A stretch of DNA of 64,000 bases, from positions 1,984,001 through 2,048,000 of the forward strand of contig CP001622.1 of assembly GCA_000023185.1 (NCBI GenBank), in the 5' to 3' direction. Source of the stretch: Rhizobium leguminosarum bv. trifolii WSM1325 (GTDB taxonomy: Bacteria > Pseudomonadota > Alphaproteobacteria > Rhizobiales > Rhizobiaceae). Position 1 is the stretch's first letter. The number at the start of each line of letters is the position of its first letter. The translations under genes and the position numbers were made by a program. Below are positions 1 to 8,958 of the stretch, one piece after another. The notes beneath the pieces were generated by a model. The model searched no databases. It was not told the origin of the DNA and saw nothing but the letters and a program-made list of their open reading frames with translations.

Positions 1-30
1 TCGACGTATCCTCGAATAGGTGAGCGAGAG

Positions 31-60
31 ATGAGGCCCGGCGTTGCGGCCGGGCCTCAT
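31..60 (-). terminator. Hairpin downstream of the stress-protein gene
   Basis: A GC-rich inverted repeat (GAGGCCCGGC ... GCCGGGCCTC with a short loop) lies just beyond the stop codon of the minus-strand stress-protein gene. No clear T-run follows on the minus strand, so it is a hairpin that may end or stabilise the transcript rather than a textbook intrinsic terminator. Confidence 0.5.
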
Positions 61-64
61 GATT

Positions 65-742
65 TCAATGGTCGCGCCGGAAACCCTGGCTCTGGTGAGA
101 TCCACCTTGCGATTGGGTTTGGGACTGGTCTTGAGATTGGCGATTGGTTTCGTCCGATGACGTGGTGCCAGGCTCGGGGAAGGTATAGGCACGCACCTTG
201 GCGCTTCCATGCGCGGTGTCCCGCATTTCCACCGGGCGCGCATCGTCAAATGCGCGCTCGGACACGGCGAGGTTTTCCGAGGCTTTGCCGCCCTGCGCCG
301 ATCCGACAAACACGGTATTGGATGCTCCTTGCTGTCTGCCCTCCAACGACCAGAGATCAGCGCGTTCATCCATGTCGATGCTCCCCCCGTCGTCCAGAAT
401 ATCGTGGACGGTCTCGTAGAGCGCGTCATCAATATCATTGACCTGGACGAGGAAGCCGCCTCGTCGCAGGCCTTCTGCAAAGACCGCGCGATCCTCGTCG
501 GGGAAGAAGAAGTCCGCCAGCGCGTCGAAGAAGCCGCTGCGGTCTTCGCTCGTTGCGCCGGCATTTTTTCCATCCGCCTCATATCCGGGCATCAGCCTTA
601 TTCTCGCAACCGGCACGCCTGCGTCCTCGAGACGGGAGACGGCGGATTCGGCCTCCGATCGGTTATCGAAAAATGCGGCAAGGCTGCTGCCGCCTGTCGG
701 GCCTGAAAAGGCCGGGTTGGTATCGTTGTAAATGGTGCCCAT
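65..742 (-). CDS. General stress protein (17M/YflT-like domain)
   Basis: A 225-residue soluble protein. Residues about 20-110 resemble the general-stress-protein 17M domain: a ferredoxin-like fold beginning with FFDNRSEAESAVSRLEDAGV, followed by an acidic stretch with FFFPDEDRAVFAEGLRRGG. The C-terminal third is low complexity and ends in a Gln/Ser-rich tail. The start was set at the ATG preceded by GAGGAGAG; an upstream in-frame extension lacks a ribosome site. Related proteins are induced by osmotic or general stress, but the biochemical role is unknown. It stands alone, with its promoter in the 260-base gap before the TerC-like gene. Confidence 0.8.
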   Translation of the reverse strand: MGTIYNDTNPAFSGPTGGSSLAAFFDNRSEAESAVSRLEDAGVPVARIRLMPGYEADGKNAGATSEDRSGFFDALADFFFPDEDRAVFAEGLRRGGFLVQVNDIDDALYETVHDILDDGGSIDMDERADLWSLEGRQQGASNTVFVGSAQGGKASENLAVSERAFDDARPVEMRDTAHGSAKVRAYTFPEPGTTSSDETNRQSQDQSQTQSQGGSHQSQGFRRDH

Positions 743-1002
743 GGGACTCTCCTCTCGATGTGCAGATCCAGCCGCCAATGCGAAATTCGGCCGGGCGTCT
801 GGCTTCCTGACTTGAAGAACCGGTGGCTGAGTTGAATGTTCCAAGGGAATGGCGATGCTCCGCCGTATCGCCCGCTGTTTCATTGCCGCCTGCCCATTTC
901 GGCGCGCAGAGTCGCAAATTGCGCCGCTCGCGAAATCCCTCAGCGGTTGACGGAAAACCTTCGAGACGCTAGCACGGCTTTAATGCATTGGGGATAATTC
1001 AC

Positions 1003-1629
1003 ATGGACATCTTTACCGCGGCCGGTCTGACGGCTTTGCTGCAGGTCATCGCTATCGACCTCGTTCTCGCCGGCGACAATGCCGTGGTTATCGGTCTTGC
1101 CGCTGCCGGCCTCGAGGCCACGCAACGCCGCAAGGCGATCATCGTCGGCATTGTGGCCGCGACAGTTCTGCGTATTCTCTTTGCCAGCGTCGCGGTCTAT
1201 CTGCTGGCGATCGTCGGGCTGCTGCTGGCCGGCGGCCTGCTGCTGCTCTGGGTCTGCTGGAAGATGTGGCGCGAGCTTCGCGCCGGCCATGGCGAGAACC
1301 ACGAGGCGGCAGGCGCGGAAGGCGCGCCGAAAAAGACCTTCTTCCAGGCGGCAACCCAGATCGTCATCGCCGACGTCTCGATGTCGCTCGACAACGTGCT
1401 CGCCGTTGCCGGTGCAGCGCGCGAGCATCCGAGCGTACTGGTCATCGGTCTTGCCCTGTCGATCGCGCTGATGGGTATCGCCGCAAACCTGATCGCCCGC
1501 CTGCTCACCAACCATCGTTGGATCGCCTATGTCGGTCTGCTGATCATCCTCTATGTCTCGCTCGACATGATCCACCGCGGCAGCGTCGAAGTGCTGCCTT
1601 ACGTGCAAGCGAGCGGGTTCAAGCTTTAA
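1003..1629 (+). CDS. TerC/YjbE family integral membrane protein
   Basis: A 208-residue polytopic membrane protein with about six or seven hydrophobic segments. Typical TerC-family motifs are visible: DLVLAGDNAVVIGLAA in the first helix pair and a second copy, DVSMSLDNVLAVAGAA, near residue 125. Both carry the acidic residue and Asn thought to line a metal path. The family (YjbE/TerC) is linked to Mn2+ export or metal insertion into exported proteins; the substrate here is inferred. The ATG at 1003 follows GGGGAT. A TTG five codons earlier is less likely. Its 3' end overlaps the convergent MBL gene by 11 bases. Confidence 0.85.
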   Translation: MDIFTAAGLTALLQVIAIDLVLAGDNAVVIGLAAAGLEATQRRKAIIVGIVAATVLRILFASVAVYLLAIVGLLLAGGLLLLWVCWKMWRELRAGHGENHEAAGAEGAPKKTFFQAATQIVIADVSMSLDNVLAVAGAAREHPSVLVIGLALSIALMGIAANLIARLLTNHRWIAYVGLLIILYVSLDMIHRGSVEVLPYVQASGFKL

Positions 1630-2443
1630 GCCTGACCTCGGTCTCGAAACTCATTTGGTCATACGCCGGCACCACATGGTCCGGCGTCTCGGCCATCACC
1701 ACGTCGTAGTCGAGCGGCGTGTGCATATGGGTGAGGATCGCCTGTTTCGGCTTCAGCCGGCCGATCCAGTCGAGCGACTGTTCCAGCGACAGATGGCTCG
1801 GATGGTAGGTATATTGCAGCGCGTCGATGATCAGCACGTCGAGGTTCTGAAGCTTCTCGACGGTCTGCGGCGGGAAATCGCTGATATCGCTGCAATAAGC
1901 CACATCGCCGATCCGGAAGCCGAGCGAGTGGATGTCGCCATGCTGCTGGATATGGGGATGGAAAGCGATAGTGCCTCCGGGACCGTGAATTTCCAAGGGC
2001 GCGTCGAGGTTTTCGATGACGATCGGCAGCACGATCGGCGGGTAATTGCTGCCCGGCGGCGTTGCCAGGCAGTAGCCGAAGGCTTCCCGCAGCCTGTCCA
2101 TGGTAAATTGGTCGGCAAAGATCGGCACCCGGCGGCGGGTATTGTGAAAATAGCCGCGCAGATCGTCGATGCCATGAATATGATCGGCATGCGGATGGCT
2201 GTAGAGCACGGCATCGACATGGTCGGCCCCTGACCTGATCATCTGCTCGCGAAAATCCGGCCCGGTGTCGATGACGACGGTGGTGACACCGCCATCGGGT
2301 GCGAATTGCTGCACCATGAAGGCGGCGCGCGTGCGCCGGTTCTTCGGATTGTCGGGATTGCAGGCGCCCCAGTCGCCGGTGATGCGGGGCACGCCCGGTG
2401 ACGACGAACAGCCGAGAATGGTGAAACGCCGCCGGTAGAGCAC
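1619..2443 (-). CDS. MBL-fold metal-dependent hydrolase (PhnP-like)
   Basis: A 274-residue metallo-beta-lactamase-fold phosphodiesterase-like protein. The signature SHPHADHIHGIDDLRGY supplies the HxHxDH metal ligands. Further ligands are the His in IQQHGDIHSLGF, the Asp in YCSDISD, and the His in LTHMHTPLDY. The closest recognisable relatives are PhnP / Lrp-type cyclic phosphodiesterases. The GTG start lies four bases after the tatD stop, so the gene is translated as the last member of metG-tatD-MBL. This adjacency to tatD is common in alphaproteobacteria. The substrate is unknown. Confidence 0.85.
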   Translation of the reverse strand: MLYRRRFTILGCSSSPGVPRITGDWGACNPDNPKNRRTRAAFMVQQFAPDGGVTTVVIDTGPDFREQMIRSGADHVDAVLYSHPHADHIHGIDDLRGYFHNTRRRVPIFADQFTMDRLREAFGYCLATPPGSNYPPIVLPIVIENLDAPLEIHGPGGTIAFHPHIQQHGDIHSLGFRIGDVAYCSDISDFPPQTVEKLQNLDVLIIDALQYTYHPSHLSLEQSLDWIGRLKPKQAILTHMHTPLDYDVVMAETPDHVVPAYDQMSFETEVRLKA

Positions 2444-2447
2444 GCCG

Positions 2448-3230
2448 CTAGATCCTCGGCATCTTCGAGAACAGGCGGAAAGCGTTCTCCGTCGTGATCC
2501 GCGCGACCTCTTCGGTGGAAAGGCCGATCGTATCGGCGAGCACCTCGGCCGTGTTGACGACATAGGACGGCTCGTTGCGCTTGCCGCGCCAGCGCTTCGG
2601 CGCCAGATAGGGCGCGTCCGTTTCCACAAGCAGCCGCTCATGCGGGATCGTCCTGGCGATCTCGCGCAGCTCTTCCGACTTCGGGAAGGTCAGGATGCCC
2701 GAGAAGGAGATATAGCCGCCGAGCGCGACGCCGGTCTTGGCCAGCTCCGGTCCTGCGGAAAAGCAGTGGAGAATGAAGGGGAAGGCCCCCTTCCCGCTTT
2801 CCTCGGTCAATATGGCAGCCATGTCCTCGTCGGCGCTGCGGCTGTGGATGACGAGCGGCAGCTGGGTCTCGCGCGCCGCCACAATATGCCGGCGAAAGCC
2901 GGTCTGCTGATCCTCGGGCTTCTGCGTGTCGTAGAAATAGTCGAGGCCGGCCTCGCCGATCGCCACCACCTTCTTATGGGCATTGGCGAGACGCACCAGG
3001 TCTTCCGTCTCAATATCCAGCTCTTCGTCGGCATTGTTCGGATGCGTGCCGACCGAGCAGAACACCGAAGGATATTTCTCTGTGATGGCAAGCAGCGTCT
3101 CGAGCTTACGCACCCGCGTCGAGATCGTCACCATCTGCGCAACACCGGCCTGATGGGCGCGCGCGACAATCTCGTCCCGCTCCGCCTCGAAGTCGGCGAA
3201 ATCAAGATGGCAGTGCGTGTCGATTAGCAC
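2448..3230 (-). CDS. tatD: TatD family metal-dependent hydrolase
   Basis: A 260-residue TIM-barrel hydrolase. All family metal-site motifs are present in order: DTHCHLDF near the N-terminus, GEAGLDYFYD around residue 95, HSRSADED, ILHCFSAG and VETDAPYLAP. TatD proteins are 3'-5' DNA/RNA exonucleases or phosphodiesterases acting in the cytoplasm. The GTG start four bases after the metG stop gives a family-typical N-terminus; there is no upstream ATG in frame that would fit. It is coupled to metG and the MBL hydrolase. Confidence 0.92.
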   Translation of the reverse strand: MLIDTHCHLDFADFEAERDEIVARAHQAGVAQMVTISTRVRKLETLLAITEKYPSVFCSVGTHPNNADEELDIETEDLVRLANAHKKVVAIGEAGLDYFYDTQKPEDQQTGFRRHIVAARETQLPLVIHSRSADEDMAAILTEESGKGAFPFILHCFSAGPELAKTGVALGGYISFSGILTFPKSEELREIARTIPHERLLVETDAPYLAPKRWRGKRNEPSYVVNTAEVLADTIGLSTEEVARITTENAFRLFSKMPRI

Positions 3231-3234
3231 GGCC

Positions 3235-4785
3235 TCAAGCCTCCGGAGCCACGTAGCGCGGGAAGACCGGCGTCGGCGCTTCGAGGGTCGTTCCGGCAGT
3301 GAGACGGCCGGCTTCGCCGAGGGCAGCAAAATCGCGCTTGTCTGCAGGTGCCGCGACCAGATCGAGCAGCTTGCCTGATGAATCCGGCATGAAGGGTCGC
3401 AGCAGGATGGCAATCTGGCGCACGACTTCGGCGGTCACATAGAGCACCGTGCCCATACGCTCCGGATCGGTCTTCTTCAGCGCCCACGGCGCCTGGCCGG
3501 CGAAATAACGGTCGGTCTCGGAGACGACCGAAATGATCGAGGCGAGAGCCCGGTGGATCTGCTGCTTACCCATTTCCTCGCGGGTCGATGCATGCAGCGC
3601 GTCGACCTCAGCCAGCATGGCCTTGTCCTCATCGCTGAGCGCCCCGCATTCAGGGATCTTGCCATCGCAGTTCTTGACGATCATCGACAGCGAGCGGCTG
3701 GCGAGATTGCCGATACCGTTGGCGAGATCGGAATTGATGCGCGTGCCGATCGCCTCTTCGCTGTAGCTGCCGTCCTGGCCGAAGGAGACTTCGCGCAGGA
3801 AGAAATAGCGCACCTGGTCGAGGCCGAAATGGTTCACCAGATTGACCGGATCGACGACGTTGCCGAGCGACTTCGACATCTTCTCGCCCTTGTTGAGCAG
3901 GAAGCCGTGGGCAAAGACCCGCTTCGGCAGCGGCAGCTTCGCCGACATCAGGAAGGCCGGCCAGTAGACGGCGTGGAAGCGGATGATGTCCTTGCCGATG
4001 ATGTGCACATCGGCCGGCCAGTATTTCGCCCGCGGGCCGTTCTTGTCCTCGATATAGCCGGTCGCGGTGATGTAGTTGGTCAGTGCGTCGACCCAGACAT
4101 ACATCACGTGGGCGGGATCGTCCGGCACCTTGATGCCCCAGTCGAAGGTCGTGCGCGAGACCGAGAGGTCCTTGAGGCCCGACTTGACGAAGGAGATCAC
4201 CTCGTTGCGACGCTCGGCCGGACCGATGAAATCAGGGTTTGCCTCGTAATGCGCAAGCAGCTTCTCCTGGTATTCGGAGAGCTTGAAGAAATAGCTTGCC
4301 TCTTCCACCCATTCGACGGGCGTGCCCTGCGGCCCGTAACGCACGCCGTCGGCGCGCAGCTCGGTCTCGTTTTCCTGGTAGTAGGCCTCGTCGCGCACCG
4401 AATACCAGCCGGCATAGCTGTCCTTGTAGATGTCGCCATTGTCGGCCATCAGCTTCCAGATGTTGCGCGACGTCTCGTGATGGCGCTCCTGCGTGGTGCG
4501 GATGAAATCATCGTTGGAAGCGTTGAGCAGCGTCGCCATCGCCTGGAATTCGCCGGAGTTGCGGTCGGCGAGCGCCTGCGCGGTGATGCCCTCGGCGCGC
4601 GCCGTCTGCTGCATCTTCTGGCCGTGTTCGTCGGTGCCCGTCAGGAAGAACACATCCTTGCCATCCAGGCGCTGGTAGCGCGCCATCGCATCGGTCGCGA
4701 TCAGCTCATAGGCATGGCCGATATGCGGCTTGCCGTTAGGGTAGGAAATCGCGGTGGTGATGTAGAAGGGTGTCTTGTCTGTCAT
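3235..4785 (-). CDS. metG: Methionyl-tRNA synthetase
   Basis: A 516-residue class I aminoacyl-tRNA synthetase that charges tRNA-Met in the cytoplasm. The HIGH motif is in [12 protein letters not shown] (residues about 16-27) and the KMSKS loop in [15 protein letters not shown] near residue 300. The connective-peptide region lacks the Cys clusters of zinc-binding MetG forms, and there is no C-terminal tRNA-binding (EMAP) domain, as usual for the short alphaproteobacterial form. ATG at 4785 was preferred over a TTG three codons upstream. First gene of metG-tatD-MBL. Confidence 0.97.
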   Translation of the reverse strand: MTDKTPFYITTAISYPNGKPHIGHAYELIATDAMARYQRLDGKDVFFLTGTDEHGQKMQQTARAEGITAQALADRNSGEFQAMATLLNASNDDFIRTTQERHHETSRNIWKLMADNGDIYKDSYAGWYSVRDEAYYQENETELRADGVRYGPQGTPVEWVEEASYFFKLSEYQEKLLAHYEANPDFIGPAERRNEVISFVKSGLKDLSVSRTTFDWGIKVPDDPAHVMYVWVDALTNYITATGYIEDKNGPRAKYWPADVHIIGKDIIRFHAVYWPAFLMSAKLPLPKRVFAHGFLLNKGEKMSKSLGNVVDPVNLVNHFGLDQVRYFFLREVSFGQDGSYSEEAIGTRINSDLANGIGNLASRSLSMIVKNCDGKIPECGALSDEDKAMLAEVDALHASTREEMGKQQIHRALASIISVVSETDRYFAGQAPWALKKTDPERMGTVLYVTAEVVRQIAILLRPFMPDSSGKLLDLVAAPADKRDFAALGEAGRLTAGTTLEAPTPVFPRYVAPEA

Positions 4786-5019
4786 GGCGGCCAATGTCCG
4801 GCTAACTCTATAAAAATGGTCAGCCGCTCTTAGCGCATGTCACCGTCAAGCGAAACCTCAAGTTTCGCCGCCGCCAATGATTTCCGGACGATGGGGGCGT
4901 GAACTTGACTCAGCTTCTCGCCCAATCTACCCGTCTTGGGAAAGAGGGCGGGACAAGAACGAAGTGCCAGTTTTCATCTATCGGAATGGTCGTGCCCGCG
5001 CGCCGTCAGGGGCGCTTGC

Positions 5020-5808
5020 TTGACATTCGAGCCGCTCTATTCGCTTTCCGGCCTGTTCGTCGGCGCCCTCGTCGGTATTACCGGCGTTGGCGGCGGTTCG
5101 CTGATGACGCCGCTGCTGGTGCTGCTCTTCGGCGTCCATCCCGCCACCGCCGTCGGCACCGATCTTCTCTATGCGGCAATCACCAAGACGGCCGGCACGG
5201 CCGTTCACGGCATGCATGGGCGGGTCAACTGGAGGATCGTCGGCAGCCTCGCAGCCGGCAGCCTGCCGGCCGCCCTGCTGATGCTCTGGCTGCTAGCCGG
5301 CGTCGATCGCAAAAGCATCGGCGTGACCAATACGATCACCACGGCACTCGGCTGGCTTCTCGTCATGACCGCGATCATGCTGGTCTTCCGAGGCCCGATC
5401 CTCGAATTGGCGCGCCGCGCCGTCGGCGATCGCACACCGCCAAAGCCGACAACCATCCTCGCCCTCACCGTCATTCTCGGATTCGTTCTCGGCGTCCTCG
5501 TCACCTTGACCTCGGTCGGCGCTGGCGCGCTGGGGGTGACGATCCTGCTGGTCCTTTATCCCAGGCTCGATGTGCGCGAAATCGTCGGTTCCGACATCGT
5601 CCATGCAGTACCGCTGACCTTGATCGGCGGCACCGGTTATTGGCTGATCGGCGAGATCGACTGGCCGATGCTGCTTGCCCTGTTGATCGGCTCTATCCCC
5701 GGCATCATCATCGGAAGCCTTCTGGCGCCGAAACTGCACGAACGCACCATCCGCATCGTCCTTGCCGCCACGCTTGCCGTCGTTGCATTGAAGCTGCTGA
5801 CCGGCTGA
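5020..5808 (+). CDS. TSUP family permease (sulfite exporter TauE/SafE)
   Basis: A 262-residue inner-membrane permease with about eight hydrophobic segments and the duplicated TauE/SafE pattern. The N-terminal repeat has GALVGITGVGGGSLMTPLL and the C-terminal repeat LGVLVTLTSVGAGALGVTIL. The family exports sulfite or organosulfonates or imports related anions; the substrate cannot be read here. The TTG at 5020 was chosen because AGGGG lies eight bases upstream and it gives the usual N-terminus. The gene is on the plus strand between two minus-strand housekeeping blocks. Confidence 0.85.
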   Translation: MTFEPLYSLSGLFVGALVGITGVGGGSLMTPLLVLLFGVHPATAVGTDLLYAAITKTAGTAVHGMHGRVNWRIVGSLAAGSLPAALLMLWLLAGVDRKSIGVTNTITTALGWLLVMTAIMLVFRGPILELARRAVGDRTPPKPTTILALTVILGFVLGVLVTLTSVGAGALGVTILLVLYPRLDVREIVGSDIVHAVPLTLIGGTGYWLIGEIDWPMLLALLIGSIPGIIIGSLLAPKLHERTIRIVLAATLAVVALKLLTG

Positions 5809-5810
5809 TC

Positions 5811-5850
5811 AAAGCGCGATGCCGAAAAATGTCAGCGGTGACGCGCTTTA
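5811..5850. repeat. RIME-like palindromic element
   Basis: Outer arms AAAGCGCG (5811-5818) and CGCGCTTT (5842-5849) enclose CGAAAAATGTCAGCGG. This resembles the widespread rhizobial element built on CGAAAAGTGTGAGCGG. It fills the gap between the convergent TSUP and holB genes, and the holB stop codon lies inside it. It may also serve as a hairpin between the two 3' ends. Confidence 0.6.
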
Positions 5851-6873
5851 AAGGCCCGGCTGCTTGATATCGGCGAGAATGCTGATGATCGTCTGCTTGC
5901 GGTCGAGGTTGTAGCCATCGGAAATGGTCAGCCGCTCGGTGATTTCGGAATAGAGCCGGGCCAGCCGCTCCGCCGTCGCGATCCGTCCCTCGCCGGCCGC
6001 TACGCGCGCGCGGTTCATGATGTCGTCGCCGACATGGCTGACGAAGAAATCGAAGATCGTGTCGCTTTCCCGGCCTGAAAGTGCATCGGCCAGCCGATGC
6101 ATTGCCTTGCGGGCTGTCGGTCCCTCGGCGGCAAACATCTCGTCATAGGCAGCGATGATCTCGCCGCCGCCGTAGTTCAGGAGTTTCAGCGCCTCGCCGA
6201 CGCTGCCCTTGGCGGCCGAAAGCACCGCCCCGCCCTCGCCTGATATGCCGAGATGGGTAAGGGCCGCGACGAGTTCATCGTCGGCAAGCGGCGCCAGCTT
6301 CAGCGGCAGGCAGCGCGAGCGGATCGTCGGCAGCAGCCGTCCCGGCGCATGCGACAGCACCAGGAACAGCGCCCTCTTCGGTGGTTCTTCCAGGATCTTC
6401 AGGATGGCGTTGGCCGCATTGCGGTTCATGTCGTCGGCCGGATCGATGATGACGATCCGCCAGTTGCCGGTGCCTGAGGTCTGCGAGAAGAATTTGCCGG
6501 CGCGGCGCACCTCGTCGACAGTGATCGCCGATTTCACCTTGCCGGTCTTTTCGTCCACCGGCCGGGCAAGGTGCAGCAGATTGTGCGAGGCGCCCGAGGC
6601 AATCTGCCGGCTGACCGGAGAGGCAGGATCGGGATCGCCGATCGTCTCCGGCGCTGTCTGGGGATCAGGATGCGAGAGCACGTGATTGGCAAAGCGGAAG
6701 GCGAGCGTCGCCTTGCCGATGCCCTCCGGCCCCTCGATCAGGATGGCGTGGTGGCCCTTGCCGGACCGGTAGGACTGCGCAAGGAAGGCTTCTGCCTCCG
6801 CATGGCCGAACATCCTGGTATTTTCTCCCGGCCAGATGGCGCCGTCGAGCAGTCCGGGCCTTTCCTCACTCAT
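5848..6873 (-). CDS. holB: DNA polymerase III delta' subunit
   Basis: A 341-residue clamp-loader subunit that works with delta, gamma/tau and the beta clamp. The Walker A-like segment LIEGPEGIGKATLAF is near residue 45 and an AAA+ core follows, with VIIDPADDMNRNAANAILK and an LEEPP segment; the sensor/SRC-like LPTIRSRC is around residue 190. ATG at 6873 gives the typical MSEERPGLL start. A GTG at 6885 overlapping the tmk stop is the alternative and would make translation directly coupled. Follows tmk. Confidence 0.93.
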   Translation of the reverse strand: MSEERPGLLDGAIWPGENTRMFGHAEAEAFLAQSYRSGKGHHAILIEGPEGIGKATLAFRFANHVLSHPDPQTAPETIGDPDPASPVSRQIASGASHNLLHLARPVDEKTGKVKSAITVDEVRRAGKFFSQTSGTGNWRIVIIDPADDMNRNAANAILKILEEPPKRALFLVLSHAPGRLLPTIRSRCLPLKLAPLADDELVAALTHLGISGEGGAVLSAAKGSVGEALKLLNYGGGEIIAAYDEMFAAEGPTARKAMHRLADALSGRESDTIFDFFVSHVGDDIMNRARVAAGEGRIATAERLARLYSEITERLTISDGYNLDRKQTIISILADIKQPGL

Positions 6874-6881
6874 AATGGGCT

Positions 6882-7562
6882 TCACTCATGATGGGCGGCT
6901 TCCGGCATTCGCAAACGGCCTGACGGCGACAGCAGCTGTTGGACGATCGCCAGGATCTCGGCGGCGATCGCCTCCTCGCTCTGCATGGCGTTGACCACGT
7001 GGCAGCGCTCCGGTTCGCGGGCGGCGATATCGAGAAAGGCCTCGCGCCGTTTTTCGTGCGTTTCCAGCCGCTCCTTCTCGAAGCGATCGGGAGCATCGGC
7101 CGCGGCGCGCTTCTGCGCCCTCTCCAGCCCGACTTTGGCGGGGATGTCGAGGATCACGGTGCAATCCGGCATGACGCCGTTGATGGCGATGCGCTGCAGC
7201 GTCTCGATGAAATCAGGCTCGAGATTGCCGGTGATGCCCTGGTAGACGCGGGAGGAATCCATGAAGCGGTCGCAGAGCACGACCTTGCCCGATGCGAGGG
7301 CCGGCCGGATCACCTCTTCGACATGGTCGTTGCGCGCCGCGGCAAAGAGGATCGCTTCCATCCGCGTGCCGAAGGCTTCGGCAGCTCCCGACAGCAGCAC
7401 GTGGCGCACGGCCTCCGCGCCCGGCGATCCGCCTGGTTCGCGCGTCATCAGCACGTCGTGACCTTCGCCCTTCAGCGCCTCGGCGAGGCGGCGGATCTGC
7501 GTGGATTTCCCCGCGCCTTCCCCGCCTTCAAACGTAACGAACAATCCCGTACCGGATGACAA
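6882..7562 (-). CDS. tmk: Thymidylate kinase
   Basis: A 226-residue dTMP kinase that makes dTDP for DNA synthesis. The P-loop is [15 protein letters not shown] at residues about 7-21, the DRx motif is [14 protein letters not shown] near residue 97, and [11 protein letters not shown] forms the substrate-binding Arg/Pro segment. No upstream ATG is positioned well. Tandem TTG codons at 7568 and 7562 follow GGGAAG, and the second has the better spacing of six bases. It precedes holB with an eight-base gap. Confidence 0.94.
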   Translation of the reverse strand: MSSGTGLFVTFEGGEGAGKSTQIRRLAEALKGEGHDVLMTREPGGSPGAEAVRHVLLSGAAEAFGTRMEAILFAAARNDHVEEVIRPALASGKVVLCDRFMDSSRVYQGITGNLEPDFIETLQRIAINGVMPDCTVILDIPAKVGLERAQKRAAADAPDRFEKERLETHEKRREAFLDIAAREPERCHVVNAMQSEEAIAAEILAIVQQLLSPSGRLRMPEAAHHE

Positions 7563-7693
7563 TGACAACTTCCCGCATTCCAGGCGCCGCAAGCGCCTCG
7601 TTCCTTCTATCTATCCGAAGATATCACGGAGGAAAACCTTTCGCCGCGGCGACATATTCACCTTTCCCGGCTAATTGCGTTGGATACAGCTCG

Positions 7694-8887
7694 TCAGACG
7701 GGCGCGGGCTTGTCCCAGAGCCAGGAGAAGAACAGCGATTCGCCGAGTTCCAGCATGGCATCGACCGCCCGGCTGCTGAGCGATCCCTCGCCGACTGCCT
7801 GCACGGTATAAAGCGGCACTTCCCTGAGCAGCCGGCTGCCTGCGAAAATCCTCAGCGTTCCTGCCTGGGTATCCGGCTTGACCGGCGCCGTCAGCGGCCA
7901 GCGATAGATGATGCGCGCCGACAGCCGGTCGGGATTGCTGATCGGGATATAGACGCTGACCGGCGCCTTGGCGACGAGGTCGACGGTACGCGCCGTGCCG
8001 CCATAGACGCTGGCAGCACCAATCACTTCCTTCTCGCCGAAGATCTGCCGGTTCTCGAAGGCCGTCAGCCCCCATTCGAGTACGCGTTTGGCTTCCTCCG
8101 TCCGCTCCTTGTCGGAGGCGATGCCGGCAAGCGCCACAAAAAGCCGCCGGCCGTCACGCTCAACCGAAGCGACGATCGAATAGCCCTCGCCCTCGGTAAA
8201 GCCCGTCGCCAGCCCATCGGCGCCGAGATCGAGCCCGAGCAGCGGATTGCGGTTGCGCTGGAAGATCTTGTTCCACTCGAAATCCGGCTGCGCGAAATAG
8301 GGATAGAGGTTCGGATAGGTCTGCTGGAGGGCGGCGGCGAGCGTCACCATCTCGCGTGCCGTCACCTTGCTCTTGCCGTCGGGAAGGCCGGTGGAATTTC
8401 CGAACTCGGCCTTCTCCATGCCGAGCTCGCGGGCGCGCCGCGTCATCGACACGGCAAATTGCTGCTCGCTTCCGGCCATGCCTTCGGCGAGGATGATGCA
8501 GCTGTCGTTGGCGCCCTGGATGGCGACGCCCTTGATCAGGTCCTCGACGCGCACGCGCGATTTGAGGCTGGCAAACATTGTTGCCGTCCGCGACGGCGCG
8601 CCGCCCGTCCGCCAGGCATATTCGGAAACGGGATATTCGGTGTCGAGCGTGATCTGGCCCTTGGTCAGCGCCTCGAAGGCGAGATCCATCGTCATCAGTT
8701 TGGCGAGCGAGGCCGGCGAAAAGCCCTGATCCTCGTTTTTGGCGAGAAGCACCGTGCCGGTGGCGGCCTCGATCATATAGGCCTGCGCCGCCTTGGTGGC
8801 GAAACCGGCGGCACCGCCATCGGCTGCAAAGGCGCCGGTGGCGAACGGCATCAGGCATGCAAGCAGGCGAAGCGCGGGCTTCAGCAT
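7694..8887 (-). CDS. D-alanyl-D-alanine carboxypeptidase family protein, altered motifs
   Basis: A 397-residue exported PBP5/DacF-type protein. A signal peptide (MLKPALRLLACLMPFATG) ends near AFA. The SxxK nucleophile motif is SLAK at about residue 58. The other two active-site motifs differ from the consensus: the SxN position reads GAN within AIQGANDSC, and the KTG position reads ATG within GLATGFTEGEG. A C-terminal beta-rich domain and an aromatic tail (FFSWLWDK) follow. The family trims peptidoglycan stem peptides; whether this copy is active is uncertain. ATG at 8899 is an alternative start. Lies between rlpA and tmk. Confidence 0.85.
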   Translation of the reverse strand: MLKPALRLLACLMPFATGAFAADGGAAGFATKAAQAYMIEAATGTVLLAKNEDQGFSPASLAKLMTMDLAFEALTKGQITLDTEYPVSEYAWRTGGAPSRTATMFASLKSRVRVEDLIKGVAIQGANDSCIILAEGMAGSEQQFAVSMTRRARELGMEKAEFGNSTGLPDGKSKVTAREMVTLAAALQQTYPNLYPYFAQPDFEWNKIFQRNRNPLLGLDLGADGLATGFTEGEGYSIVASVERDGRRLFVALAGIASDKERTEEAKRVLEWGLTAFENRQIFGEKEVIGAASVYGGTARTVDLVAKAPVSVYIPISNPDRLSARIIYRWPLTAPVKPDTQAGTLRIFAGSRLLREVPLYTVQAVGEGSLSSRAVDAMLELGESLFFSWLWDKPAPV

Positions 8888-8958
8888 CGCAATTTCCATT
8901 TATGGAGCGGCGTATGTCGGGAGGTTAGAGCGAGGGGGTATTCGATGCAATGCCATGC

